DNA of 37,150 nucleotides. It comes from a virus. A program made the translations under genes and the position numbers. Each line of letters begins with the position of its first letter. The stretch's first letter is position 1. Location of the stretch: the IMG/VR virus record IMGVR_UViG_3300037670_000035, positions 1 through 37,150 of that record; one strand, written 5' to 3'. Positions 19,056 through 26,713 of this stretch are shown here, one piece after another. The notes beneath the pieces were generated by a model that did no database searches, was not told the origin of the DNA, and worked only from the letters and a program-made list of their open reading frames with translations.

Positions 19056-20471
19056 ATGGCGCTTGCCGTCAACGAACCGAACGACGAGATTCGAGCACTG
19101 CAGGCGCAATGGGCCAAGCTCGAAGCGCTGGACGGCGGCACGCCGAAGATGCGCGAGGCCGGCACCGGCCTGTTGCCGAAGTGGCCAGCCGAGGAAGTTG
19201 AGGCGTACAGCGCCCGGCTGCAGACCGCCACGCTGTTCCCGGCGTGGAAACGCACGGTCAACGTGATGTCGGGCAAGCCCTTTTCCAAGGCGCTGACGCT
19301 GAAGGATGCGGCGCCGAGCATCCAGCGATGGGCCGAGGACATTGACCAGCAGGGTGTGAGCCTGCACAGCTTCGCCGCGGAGATGTTCCGCGAGGACGTG
19401 GGCTACGGCTTGGCCGGCATCCTGGTGGACTACCCGCGCGTTCCGGCTGGCGCATTCCGCAGCCGCGCCGAGCAGGAGGCCAGCGGACAGCGCCCGTACT
19501 GGGTGCGCGTGAAGCACGGGCAGATCCTGGGCTGGCGCACGGCACTTGTCGGCGGCAAGGTGCAGCTCTCCCAGCTCCGTCTGCTGGAGACGCACGAAGA
19601 AGAGGACGGCGAGTTCGGCACGAAGCTGGTGCCGCAGGTGCGCGTCCTTCGCCCAGGCTTCTGGTCCCTATATCGCGAGACCGTCGGCACTGGCCAGCGC
19701 AAGTCGTGGGCGCTGGTTGAGTCCGGCACCACGTCGCTCGACGCCATCCCCTTCGTGCCGCTGTACGGCGTGCGCGAGGGCTTCATGTCTGGAAAGCCGC
19801 CGCTGCTGGACGTGGCCTACCTCAATATCAAGCACTGGCAGTCCCAGAGTGACCAGGACACGATCCTGCACGCCGCGCGCGTGCCGATCCTGGCCATCAT
19901 CGGTGCAGACGACCAGAGCGCGCTGACCGTTGGCGCATCTTCCGCGGTGAAAATCCCGGCCGGCGGAGACATGAAGTTCGTCGAGCATTCCGGCGCGGCG
20001 ATCGAAGCCGGCGCCAAGTCGCTGGCCGATCTCGAGCAACAGATGATCCAGGCCGGCGCCGAGCTGCTGGTCAAGAAGCCGGGCGACCGCAGCGCGACCG
20101 AAGCTGCCAACGACGCCGAGGGCAACAAATCCGACCTGCAGCGCATCGCGGAGAACTTCGCCGACGCGCTGGACCAGGCGCTGGTGTTCACGGCCATGTA
20201 CGCCGACATCCCGGTCGAGCAGGCAGGAAGCGTCGAGCTGTACGACGGCTACGGCGAGGCCACGCTGGGCGAAGCCTCGGCGAAGCTGATAAAGGAGCTG
20301 TGGCAGGGCGGCCTGATCTCCCGGGAGACCGCCATCGCCGAGTTCAAGCGCCGCGGCGATCTGGCGCCGGAGGTAGACGCCGTAGACGAGGCCGCCAAGG
20401 TGGCCGAGGAAGGCCCGCCACTGGGCATGATGGGCACCGCGCCAGATGACGAGGGCGCCGAGGACGCCTGA
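19056..20471 (+). CDS. Portal protein (DUF4055 family)
   Basis: 471 residues, typical portal length. Recognised as the DUF4055 portal family from the N-terminal segment (FPAWKRTVNVMSGKPFSKAL), then GYGLAGILVDYP, the central IPFVPLYGVREGFMSGKPPLLDVAYLN and SQSDQDTILHAARVPILAIIG. A long helical crown-like part follows (AGAKSLADLEQQMIQAGAEL, LQRIAENFADALDQAL). It forms the dodecameric vertex ring through which DNA passes and joins head to tail. A GAGGA ribosome site precedes ATG 19056. The stop shares a base with the MuF gene start. Confidence 0.9.
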   Translation: MALAVNEPNDEIRALQAQWAKLEALDGGTPKMREAGTGLLPKWPAEEVEAYSARLQTATLFPAWKRTVNVMSGKPFSKALTLKDAAPSIQRWAEDIDQQGVSLHSFAAEMFREDVGYGLAGILVDYPRVPAGAFRSRAEQEASGQRPYWVRVKHGQILGWRTALVGGKVQLSQLRLLETHEEEDGEFGTKLVPQVRVLRPGFWSLYRETVGTGQRKSWALVESGTTSLDAIPFVPLYGVREGFMSGKPPLLDVAYLNIKHWQSQSDQDTILHAARVPILAIIGADDQSALTVGASSAVKIPAGGDMKFVEHSGAAIEAGAKSLADLEQQMIQAGAELLVKKPGDRSATEAANDAEGNKSDLQRIAENFADALDQALVFTAMYADIPVEQAGSVELYDGYGEATLGEASAKLIKELWQGGLISRETAIAEFKRRGDLAPEVDAVDEAAKVAEEGPPLGMMGTAPDDEGAEDA

Positions 20472-21577
20472 TGCCCACGGTCAACGCAGCACTGCAAGAC
20501 GAGGCGATCGACCACGCCGTAGACCTGCAGCGGTACAGCGTGGACGTCGTGCGCCGCATGATCGCGGTGCTGAACCGGTCGGACGCCAGGCTGGTGGCGC
20601 AGCTGTCCGAGGCGCTGATGCGCCTGGAGGCCGCCAGCTTCACGGTCGAGCGTCTGGAGGAGGTGCTGGGCGCCGTGCGCGCCACCAACGCCTCGGCCTA
20701 CCGCGCGGTGCTGGCCGCGCTGGAAACCGACCTGCGCAGCTTCGGCGAGTACGAGGCCGCCTACGAAGTGCGCACCCTGCGCGCCGTGGTGCCGCCGGCG
20801 GTCGCCGTGCAGGTGCCCGTCAACGGCGTGGCGCTGGAGCAGGTCTACGCCGCCGCCCTGAGCCGCCCGTTCCAGGGCCGGCTGCTGGTTGACTGGATGG
20901 CGAACCTGGAGGCCAGCCGCGCGACGGCGATCCGCAACGCGGTGCGCGCCGGCTTTGTCGAGGGCCGCACGGTGCCGGAGATCGTCCGGCAGATTCGCGG
21001 CAGCCGCGCCAGCAACTACGCCGACGGACTGCTGAACCGGCCGCGCCGCGAGCTGGAGGCGGTCGTGCGCACGGCCATCTCGCATACCGCGCAGACGGCG
21101 CGCCAGCTCACCTACGACGCCAACGCCGACATCGTGAAGGCGCTGAAGTGGGTCTCGACGCTTGACAGCCGGACCAGTCCGATGTGCCGCGTGCGCGACG
21201 GGCTGGACTACACGGCGACCGTCCCGCACAAGCCGGTCGGCCACAAGGTGCCATGGGGCGACGGCCCGGGCCGGCTTCACTTCAACTGCCGCAGCGTGTC
21301 GGTGCCGGTGCTGAAGTCCTGGCGCGAGCTGGGACTGGACGTGGACGACGTGCCGCCTGCCACGCGCGCAAGCATGGATGGGCAGGTGCCGGCGGATACC
21401 ACCTACGGGCAGTGGCTGGCGCGGCAGAGTGCGGCCCGGCAGGACGAGATCCTTGGCCCGGAGCGTGGCGCCCTGCTACGTGCCGGCAAGGTGACCTTCG
21501 ACAAGTTCAGCGACGACCGCGGCCGCTGGCTCACGCTGGCGGAATTGCGGCGGCGGGAAGGCTTGACAGGGCCGTAG
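20471..21577 (+). CDS. MuF-type minor head protein
   Basis: 368 residues. Residues about 185-280 have the MuF (SPP1 gp7-like) pattern: RRELEAVVRTAISHTAQTAR, then KWVSTLDSRTSPMCRVRDG and GRLHFNCRSVSVPV with C239 and C273. The N-terminal half is helical and likely contacts portal. The final ~90 residues (QSAARQDEILGPERGALLR, TFDKFSDDRGRWLTLAELRRREG) form a C-terminal extension. MuF proteins are incorporated in small numbers and can be ejected into the host; some carry toxin domains, but none is evident here. Position directly after portal is typical. Confidence 0.9.
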   Translation: MPTVNAALQDEAIDHAVDLQRYSVDVVRRMIAVLNRSDARLVAQLSEALMRLEAASFTVERLEEVLGAVRATNASAYRAVLAALETDLRSFGEYEAAYEVRTLRAVVPPAVAVQVPVNGVALEQVYAAALSRPFQGRLLVDWMANLEASRATAIRNAVRAGFVEGRTVPEIVRQIRGSRASNYADGLLNRPRRELEAVVRTAISHTAQTARQLTYDANADIVKALKWVSTLDSRTSPMCRVRDGLDYTATVPHKPVGHKVPWGDGPGRLHFNCRSVSVPVLKSWRELGLDVDDVPPATRASMDGQVPADTTYGQWLARQSAARQDEILGPERGALLRAGKVTFDKFSDDRGRWLTLAELRRREGLTGP

Positions 21578-21598
21578 TAGCGGCCATGATTATCCAAG

Positions 21599-21799
21599 AT
21601 GGCAGAGCTGCGAGCGATTGATGGTGGCAAGCGCGACCGCGCCAAGCGGTTGTCGAGCGCCCGTATCGTCGAATGCAAGTGCGGCTCCAGGACCATGATC
21701 GAGGTTCGTACCGGCATCGCCGTGGCGAAGGACGGCAAGATCGTCCACCGCGGCACCCGCGGCCTCAAGTGCGCCCAGTGTGGCGCGCATGTTGAATAG
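21599..21799 (+). CDS. Small zinc-ribbon-like protein (66 aa)
   Basis: ATG 21599 follows MuF after 21 bases with only a weak ribosome site. Residues 26-28 form CKC and 58-61 form CAQC, suggesting a zinc ribbon between a basic N-terminus (MAELRAIDGGKRDRAKRL) and the end of the protein. A central beta region (TMIEVRTGIAVAKDGKIVHRG) would lie between the knuckles. Short zinc-ribbon proteins occur at this place in other phages; function unknown. A strong terminator follows at 21854. Confidence 0.65.
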   Translation: MAELRAIDGGKRDRAKRLSSARIVECKCGSRTMIEVRTGIAVAKDGKIVHRGTRGLKCAQCGAHVE

Positions 21800-21853
21800 C
21801 TGACCGTCCAAGAGGCGGAACAGATACCGCAGCCTCCCGGCTGCAAGCACACC

Positions 21854-21881
21854 AAGCCCCGCTGAGCGGGGCTTTTTCTTT
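21854..21881 (+). terminator. Intrinsic terminator between MuF/zinc-ribbon genes and scaffold
   Basis: AAGCCCCGC (21854-21862), loop TGA, and GCGGGGCTT (21866-21874) form a 9-bp stem followed by TTTCTTT. It is a strong rho-independent terminator inside the late operon, so downstream scaffold and coat genes need antitermination, read-through or their own promoter. No convincing promoter is visible in the 36 bases that follow. Confidence 0.88.
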
Positions 21882-21917
21882 GGGCTGAGCCCGCAACCGT
21901 CCTGAGGACACAACCCC

Positions 21918-22556
21918 GTGAGTGGAATCGACCTGACTGCACCTGAGGTGCAGGCCGCCATTGAGGCTGCCGTTTCGGAAAAAGTCGCAGGCCTGAAGGC
22001 CAACAACGAGAAGCTGATCAAAGAGCTTCGCGATGCCCGCAAGGGCCAGCAGATTGATCCGGCAGACCTGGAGCGCGTGGAGCAAGAGCGCGACCAGATC
22101 AAGCAGCAGCTGACCGAAGCCAACAAGGCGTTGACCAAGGCCACGAAGGACCTTGATGCAGCGAACAAGGCCAGGGCCGACATCGAGGGTGCCTTCCACG
22201 GCAGCCTGCGCGATGCGGCGCTGACCGAGGAGCTTACCAAGGCGGGCGTGACCAACCCTGTGCACCTGAAGGCCGCCAAGGCCCTGCTGGGTTCGCAGCT
22301 GAGCGTGGTCGCCGATGGCGACGCGCGCGTGGTCAAGGCCGGCGACAAGGCGGTGGGCGATTTCATCAAGGAATGGGCCGGCGGCGACGAAGGCAAGCAC
22401 TTCACCGCGCCGAGCAGCAGCAACGGTGCCGGCACGCAGCACAGTCGGCAGCACAACTCCAGCGCTCCCAGCGTGACCCGGCAGGCGTTCGACGCCATGA
22501 CTCCGGCCGCGCAGCACGAGCACATCCAGAAACAGGGCGTCGTGACCGACGCCTGA
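21918..22556 (+). CDS. Capsid scaffolding protein
   Basis: 212 residues from GTG 21918. It is dominated by a long coiled coil (about 10-95: VSEKVAGLKANNEKLIKELR, then LERVEQERDQIKQQLTEANK and on). A small domain follows (FHGSLRDAALTEELTKAGVT, DGDARVVKAGDKAVGDFIKEW) and then a polar Ser/Gln-rich linker with a C-terminal helix (TRQAFDAMTPAAQHEHIQKQ). This matches scaffold proteins encoded directly before the major coat. It would guide coat assembly and then leave the prohead. No protease gene is adjacent. Confidence 0.85.
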   Translation: MSGIDLTAPEVQAAIEAAVSEKVAGLKANNEKLIKELRDARKGQQIDPADLERVEQERDQIKQQLTEANKALTKATKDLDAANKARADIEGAFHGSLRDAALTEELTKAGVTNPVHLKAAKALLGSQLSVVADGDARVVKAGDKAVGDFIKEWAGGDEGKHFTAPSSSNGAGTQHSRQHNSSAPSVTRQAFDAMTPAAQHEHIQKQGVVTDA

Positions 22557-22572
22557 CCCTCAAGGAACTGAA

Positions 22573-23730
22573 ATGGCCAACACCCTGACCAATCTCATCC
22601 CCACCGTTTACAACGCGCTGGACGTGGTCTCCCGCGAGCTGACCGGCCTGATCCCGGCCGTCACCCGTGACATGAGCTACGAGCGCGCCGCAGTGGGCCA
22701 GTCCGTCCGCAGCCCGGTGGCGCCCGCCGCCTCGGCGACCGACATCACCCCGGCCGTCACGCCGCCGAACGATGGTGACCAGACCATCGGCAGCGTCGAG
22801 ATGACCATCACCAAGGCGCGCCGCGTGCCGATCCGCTGGAACGGCGAGGAAATCCGCGGTCTGGACAACAACGGCGCCGGCTACAACGTCATTCTGCGCG
22901 ACCAGTTCGTGCAGGCCATGCGCACGCTGTCCAACGAAGTCGAAGCCGACCTGGCCGCGCTCTATGCCAAGGCCTCGCGCAGCTACGGCAGCGCCACCGT
23001 GCCGTTCGGCACCGCCGGCGACTACACGGACGGTTCGTTCGTGCGCAAGATCCTCGTCGACAACGGCGCGCCGACCTCGGACATGCACCTGGTGCTGAAC
23101 ACCGGCGCCGGCGCGAACCTGCGCGGTAAGCAGGGCGGCCGCGGTGTCGATGCCGAAGGTACCGACCGCATCCTGCGTCAGGGCGTGCTGCTGGACATCC
23201 ACGGCTTCGCGGTCCGCGAGTCGGCCCAGATCAAGACGCACACGAAGGGCACCGGTGCCAGCGCCACGACCAACAACGCCGGCTATGCCGTCGGCGCGAC
23301 CACGATCACCCTGGCCTCGGCCGGCACCGGCACCATCGTCGCCGGCGACTCGATCACCTTCACGGGTGACACGAACCAATACGTGGTCGTGAGCGGCGAC
23401 GCGGACGTCTCCGGCGGCGGCACGATCACGCTGGCTGCCCCGGGCCTGCGCCAGGCCATCCCGGCCTCGGCGACCAACATCACGGTCGTCGCCACCGCGC
23501 CGCGCAACATGGCGTTCTCGCGCAACGCGATCGCCCTGGCCACCCGCGCCCCCGCGCTGCCCGCGCAGGGTGACTCGGCGCAGGACCGCTTCCTGGTCAC
23601 CGACCCGGCATCGGGCCTGACCTTCGAGGTGTCCCTGTACGCCCAGTACCGCCAGATCCAGTTCGAAGTCGCGCTGGCCTGGGGCTGCCAGGTCGTCAAG
23701 CCGGAACACCTGGCGCTGCTGCTGGGCTGA
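22573..23730 (+). CDS. Major capsid protein, P22 coat-like
   Basis: 385 residues with an AAGGAA ribosome site. The N-terminus (NTLTNLIPTVYNALDVVSREL) and the following beta region resemble the P22 gp5 coat family (HK97 fold). Residues about 235-300 (YAVGATTITLASAGTGTIVA, GDSITFTGDTNQYVVVSGD) look like the inserted I-domain of that family. The C-terminus (LTFEVSLYAQYRQIQFEVAL, AWGCQVVKPEHLALLLG) matches the end of P22-type coats. It forms the icosahedral shell with the scaffold encoded upstream. A strong hairpin terminator follows the stop. Confidence 0.88.
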   Translation: MANTLTNLIPTVYNALDVVSRELTGLIPAVTRDMSYERAAVGQSVRSPVAPAASATDITPAVTPPNDGDQTIGSVEMTITKARRVPIRWNGEEIRGLDNNGAGYNVILRDQFVQAMRTLSNEVEADLAALYAKASRSYGSATVPFGTAGDYTDGSFVRKILVDNGAPTSDMHLVLNTGAGANLRGKQGGRGVDAEGTDRILRQGVLLDIHGFAVRESAQIKTHTKGTGASATTNNAGYAVGATTITLASAGTGTIVAGDSITFTGDTNQYVVVSGDADVSGGGTITLAAPGLRQAIPASATNITVVATAPRNMAFSRNAIALATRAPALPAQGDSAQDRFLVTDPASGLTFEVSLYAQYRQIQFEVALAWGCQVVKPEHLALLLG

Positions 23731-23740
23731 TCCAGCTCCT

Positions 23741-23771
23741 GAGAGGGCGGCTTCGGTCGCCCTCTCTCTTT
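23741..23771 (+). terminator. UUCG-loop intrinsic terminator after the major capsid gene
   Basis: GAGAGGGCGGC (23741-23751), loop TTCG, GTCGCCCTCTC (23756-23766) form an 11-bp stem including one G-T pair, followed by TCTTTCC. The UUCG tetraloop makes it very stable. It lies 11 bases after the coat stop and may limit expression of the neck genes relative to coat or protect the coat mRNA 3' end. Confidence 0.85.
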
Positions 23772-23784
23772 CCGAGGGAATCCC

Positions 23785-23961
23785 GTGAGCGAACTCAAAG
23801 AAAACGAGCCTGGCATCGTGTGGTGCAAGCCGTGGGGCGAGGGGCAGGGCGACTACGTCCGCGTCAACGTGTCCGACTTCGACCCGGCGGTGCATGAGCT
23901 GCTGGATGCCGACCAGGCGCCGAAGCGTGGTCGCAAGCAGTCGAGCGACAAGGCCGACTGA
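23785..23961 (+). CDS. Small head-region protein (58 aa)
   Basis: GTG 23785 is preceded by a GAGGGAA site. It is an acidic protein (SELKENEPGIVWCKPWGEGQG, then SDFDPAVHELLDADQAP) ending in a basic tail (KRGRKQSSDKAD). No domain is recognised. Small proteins between coat and neck genes are common. Its stop shares a base with the next ATG, supporting translation. Confidence 0.65.
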   Translation: MSELKENEPGIVWCKPWGEGQGDYVRVNVSDFDPAVHELLDADQAPKRGRKQSSDKAD

Positions 23962-24491
23962 TGGCCCTCATCGTAGAAGACGGCACCGGCAAGCCGGATG
24001 CCGAATCCTACATTTCCGTGGCAGACGCCACGGCGTATTTCGCTGCCCGCGGCAATGAGACGTGGGCGGCCCTGGCCGATGACACGGCACGCGAAGTTCT
24101 GCTGCGCAAGGCGACCGATTACATGCAGGCGGCCTATGCCGGCAAGTGGGCGGGCCAGCGCGTGTCGGCCTACCAGGCACTGGACTGGCCGCGCGCGTAC
24201 GTCGCCCGTCGCGATGTCGTCGGCGGCTACGGCCCTGCGCCGGTCTATTGGCCCAACGACGAGGTGCCCGAGACGGTGCGCCGCGCATGCGCGGAACTGG
24301 CGGTGCGCGCCGCTGCCGGTGACCTGTCGCCCGATCTGACTGCGCAGGTCAAGCAGGAGACGGTCGGCCCCATCTCGGTGACTTACGCCGACGGCGCGCG
24401 CCAGAGCACGGCGTTCCGTGCGGTCGATTCGATGCTGTCACCGTTCTTCCTTGGCGGCGGCACCGGGCAGGTGGCGATCGTTCGCGCCTGA
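23961..24491 (+). CDS. Head-tail adaptor protein (DnaT-like domain type)
   Basis: 176 residues. The pattern DAESYISVADATAYFAARGN, then ARREVLLRKATDYM-like AREVLLRKATDYMQAAYAGK and ALDWPRAYV...VPETVRRACAELAVRAA is typical of phage proteins that databases label DnaT-like ssDNA-binding or head-tail connector. Position after coat and before the joining protein argues for the first neck ring attached to portal, not replication. ATG 23961 shares a base with the previous stop. Confidence 0.8.
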   Translation: MALIVEDGTGKPDAESYISVADATAYFAARGNETWAALADDTAREVLLRKATDYMQAAYAGKWAGQRVSAYQALDWPRAYVARRDVVGGYGPAPVYWPNDEVPETVRRACAELAVRAAAGDLSPDLTAQVKQETVGPISVTYADGARQSTAFRAVDSMLSPFFLGGGTGQVAIVRA

Positions 24492-24492
24492 C

Positions 24493-24849
24493 ATGACCTT
24501 CAACTACGCCGCCACCGCAGCCACGGCCACACGCCTGCTGCAGCGGTTCGGCGCGTCCGCGACGATCAAGCGGCAGACCACCGGCGAATACGATCCCTCG
24601 ACCGGCACCACGCCGGTGACGGTCACCGAGCTGGCGACCACGGCCGCCGTGTTCGCCTACGACCAGAAGTACATCGACGGCACGCTGATCCTGCAGGGCG
24701 ACCAGCGCGCCTATATGACGCCGGCCGTCATGCCCAAGCAGGGCGACCTGCTGGCGTGGCAGGGCAGGGACTGGAGCATTGTGGCCGTGAAGCCGATCAG
24801 CCCCGCCGGCGTGCCGGTGGTCTACGAGGCGCAGCTCCGTGGCCAGTGA
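24493..24849 (+). CDS. Head closure / head-tail joining protein
   Basis: 118 residues from ATG 24493, one base after the preceding gene. It is beta-rich with a neck-protein pattern: ASATIKRQTTGEYDPSTGTT, AAVFAYDQKYIDGTLILQGD, QRAYMTPAVMPKQGDLLAWQ, then GRDWSIVAVKPISPAGVPVV. This is the layout of SPP1 gp16-like stopper proteins, which seal the portal after packaging. Its end overlaps the next start by 11 bases. Confidence 0.78.
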   Translation: MTFNYAATAATATRLLQRFGASATIKRQTTGEYDPSTGTTPVTVTELATTAAVFAYDQKYIDGTLILQGDQRAYMTPAVMPKQGDLLAWQGRDWSIVAVKPISPAGVPVVYEAQLRGQ

Positions 24850-25249
24850 GACCTTCGGCCTGGACATCGCGCGCTTCGTGGAGAAGGCCAAGGCCGCGCC
24901 GGAGCAGGTGGTGCGCAAGGTCGGCCTGGACCTGGCCAGCCGCGTCGTGCTGCGCAGCCCGGTCGACACCGGCCGCTTCCGCGCCAACTGGAACGTCGCC
25001 TTCGGGCGAGTGGACACGTTGACCACGCCAAGCACAGACAAGACCGGCGGCAAGACGCTGGAGCGCGTGCGCGTGCAGCTCAACGGCTGGGCCCCAGGGC
25101 AGGACATCTACCTGACCAACTCGCTGCCGTACGCGATTCCGCTGGAGTACGGCTGGTCGAAGAAGCAGGCGCCGCAGGGCATGGTCCGCATCACCGTCGC
25201 CGAGTTCCAGACGTTCGTGAACGCCGCCGTCGCGGAGCTTCCCAAGTGA
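24839..25249 (+). CDS. Neck/tail-joining protein (HK97 gp10-like)
   Basis: 136 residues from GTG 24839. The pattern VRKVGLDLASRVVLRSPVDT followed by GRFRANWNVAFG and SLPYAIPLEYGWSKKQAPQGM with a terminal helix is characteristic of gp10-type proteins: a SPVDTGxxR motif and a LEYG..K.APxGM motif. It acts at the head-tail interface or tail completion. Its stop overlaps the next start (GTGA). Confidence 0.83.
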   Translation: MASETFGLDIARFVEKAKAAPEQVVRKVGLDLASRVVLRSPVDTGRFRANWNVAFGRVDTLTTPSTDKTGGKTLERVRVQLNGWAPGQDIYLTNSLPYAIPLEYGWSKKQAPQGMVRITVAEFQTFVNAAVAELPK

Positions 25250-25662
25250 GCACCGAAGCCGTCCGGTCAATCCTCGAGACCCGCCTGTCGTCATGGGCTG
25301 CTACGCGCGTCCCGGCGCTGCGTGTGGCCTACGAGAACGTGCCGTTCACCCCGGCGGCGGGCGAGACTTACCTGCGCGCTTACCTGCTGCCGGCGAAGAC
25401 CGAATCGCTGGACCTACAGGGCGCGCACCGCGGCTACCGCGGCGTGTTCCAGGTCACCGTCGTGCGCCCCAACGGCGCCGGCCGCGGCCCCGCGCTGGGC
25501 ATCGCCGCCGAGCTGAACACGTTGTTCCCGATGAACGGCCGCTACACCAGCGGCTCGGTGACCGTGCAAGTCATCACCCCGGCGAGCGTCGGCCCTGGCA
25601 TCCAGGAGCCCAGCGAGTTCGCCGTGCCCGTGTCGTTCGAATACCGCGCCGACACCATCTGA
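25246..25662 (+). CDS. Tail terminator protein (DUF4128-like)
   Basis: 138 residues from GTG 25246. It has a compact alpha/beta fold: an N-terminal helix (AVRSILETRLSSWAATRV), strands (YLRAYLLPAKTESLDLQ, GVFQVTVVRPNGAGRGPA), a helix (ALGIAAELNTLFP) and a C-terminal strand ending VPVSFEYRADTI. This matches DUF4128/gpU-type proteins that cap the tail tube. Position just before the tail tube gene agrees. A terminator follows at 25687. Confidence 0.82.
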   Translation: MSTEAVRSILETRLSSWAATRVPALRVAYENVPFTPAAGETYLRAYLLPAKTESLDLQGAHRGYRGVFQVTVVRPNGAGRGPALGIAAELNTLFPMNGRYTSGSVTVQVITPASVGPGIQEPSEFAVPVSFEYRADTI

Positions 25663-25686
25663 ACCCGGCCACCCGGCCGAAATCCC

Positions 25687-25710
25687 GCCCGCCTCGCGCG
25701 GGCTTTTTTT
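25687..25710 (+). terminator. Intrinsic terminator before the tail tube gene
   Basis: GCCCGC (25687-25692), loop CTCGC, GCGGGC (25698-25703) followed by seven T residues (25704-25710). It separates neck genes from tail genes. It is the third intrinsic terminator within the head-to-tail late block. Confidence 0.88.
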
Positions 25711-25730
25711 GTGCCCACTGAGGAAACCCC

Positions 25731-26381
25731 ATGGCCGTTACCCTGCCCAATGGCGCGCTGATCCACATCGGCAGCGCGTATGGCTCTGCTCTCACCGTCT
25801 CGGCGGTGACCAACGCAAACCCCGCTGTCGCGACCTCCACCGCGCACGGCCTGTCCAACGGCGACTACGTCGTTTTCACCTCCGGCTGGTCGCGCCTGAA
25901 TGGTCGCACCTTCCGCGTGGCCGATGTCACCACCGACACCTTCGAACTGGAAGGCATCGATACCTCCGACACCGGCGCCTATCCGGCCGGCTCCGGCACG
26001 GGCACCGTCAAGGAAGTCACCACCTGGACGCAGATCCAGCAGGTGCTGACCACGGCAACCTCGGGCGGCGAACAGCAGTTCACCGACTACCAGTTCCTGG
26101 AAGCCGACTCCGCGGTGCGCATCCCGACGTTCAAGGCGCCGGCGCAGCTGACCATGTCGGTGGCCGACGATCCGTCGCTGCCGGGCTATGTGGCGGCCAA
26201 GGCGGCCAACGACGACCGCGTGCCGCGCGCGCTGCGCCTGTCGCTGCCGAACTCGGCCAAGATCCTCTACAACGCCTACATCAGCATCGCGTCCTCGCCG
26301 ACGCTCACGGTGAACGAAGTGATGGCGCTGGAGATGACCGCCACCTTCGTTAATCCCGAGCCGACGCGCTACGCGAGCTGA
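25731..26381 (+). CDS. Major tail tube protein with FCCH-like insertion
   Basis: 216 residues with a GAGGAAA ribosome site. The tube core is visible in the second half: TWTQIQQVLTTATSGGEQQF, TDYQFLEADSAVRIPTFKAP, LPNSAKILYNAYISIASSPT and MTATFVNPEPTRYAS. Residues about 20-95 (VSAVTNANPAVATSTAHGLS, NGDYVVFTSGWSRLNGRTFRV, TTDTFELEGIDTSDTGAYPA) match a mobile beta-domain that databases call E1 FCCH-like, often inserted in phage structural proteins. It is probably displayed on the outside of the tail. The protein polymerises to form the tube of a long non-contractile tail. Confidence 0.88.
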   Translation: MAVTLPNGALIHIGSAYGSALTVSAVTNANPAVATSTAHGLSNGDYVVFTSGWSRLNGRTFRVADVTTDTFELEGIDTSDTGAYPAGSGTGTVKEVTTWTQIQQVLTTATSGGEQQFTDYQFLEADSAVRIPTFKAPAQLTMSVADDPSLPGYVAAKAANDDRVPRALRLSLPNSAKILYNAYISIASSPTLTVNEVMALEMTATFVNPEPTRYAS

Positions 26382-26389
26382 GGTAGCCG

Positions 26390-26713
26390 ATGGCCAAGCT
26401 CAAGCTCAACCCCGAGCCCACCTTCAAGGCGAAGGTGGGCGTCCCCGTCCCCGGCGGCGCGCCGGAGCCTGTCGAGTTCACCTTCCAGTACCGGAGCAAG
26501 TCCGAGCTGGCCAAGTGGCACGACGAGGTCGCGGAGCTGCCGAAGGACGCAGACGAAGTGGCCCTGCTGCGCATGTTCGTTGCCGGCTGGGACCTGACGG
26601 ACGAGTTCTGCGACGACAACCTCCGCCGACTGTGCGATGCCTACCCAGGCGCCGCCGCGGCAGCGATGGATGTCTACCTGCGCGAGAGCTGGGGCGCCCG
26701 CCGGGGAAACTGA
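26390..26713 (+). CDS. Tail assembly chaperone, short product (lambda G-like)
   Basis: 107 residues ending GARRGN. It begins with a beta domain (LKLNPEPTFKAKVGVPVPGG, VEFTFQYRSKSELAKWHDEV) and continues in helices (EVALLRMFVAGWDLTDEFCD, YPGAAAAAMDVYLRESWG), typical of tail assembly chaperones. The last two sense codons GGA AAC and the preceding G form the slippery heptamer GGGAAAC directly before TGA, so a fraction of ribosomes should continue in the -1 frame into the DUF1799-like region. The chaperone coats the tape measure protein during tail assembly and is absent from virions. Confidence 0.88.
   Translation: MAKLKLNPEPTFKAKVGVPVPGGAPEPVEFTFQYRSKSELAKWHDEVAELPKDADEVALLRMFVAGWDLTDEFCDDNLRRLCDAYPGAAAAAMDVYLRESWGARRGN
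26704..26710 (+). promoter_or_regulatory. Programmed -1 ribosomal frameshift site
   Basis: GGGAAAC in phase G GGA AAC, immediately followed by the stop TGA (26711-26713). It fits X-XXY-YYZ exactly and differs from lambda's G/GT site (GGGAAAG) only at the last base. The downstream -1 frame is open from here to 27042. A stop codon right after the slip site often enhances shifting. Confidence 0.85.

Noticed and set aside
22402-23895. Long minus-strand open frame (497 codons) opposite the capsid gene
   Set aside because: Composition is Arg/Val/Ala-rich shadow sequence; the sense strand encodes coat protein with a ribosome site and terminator.
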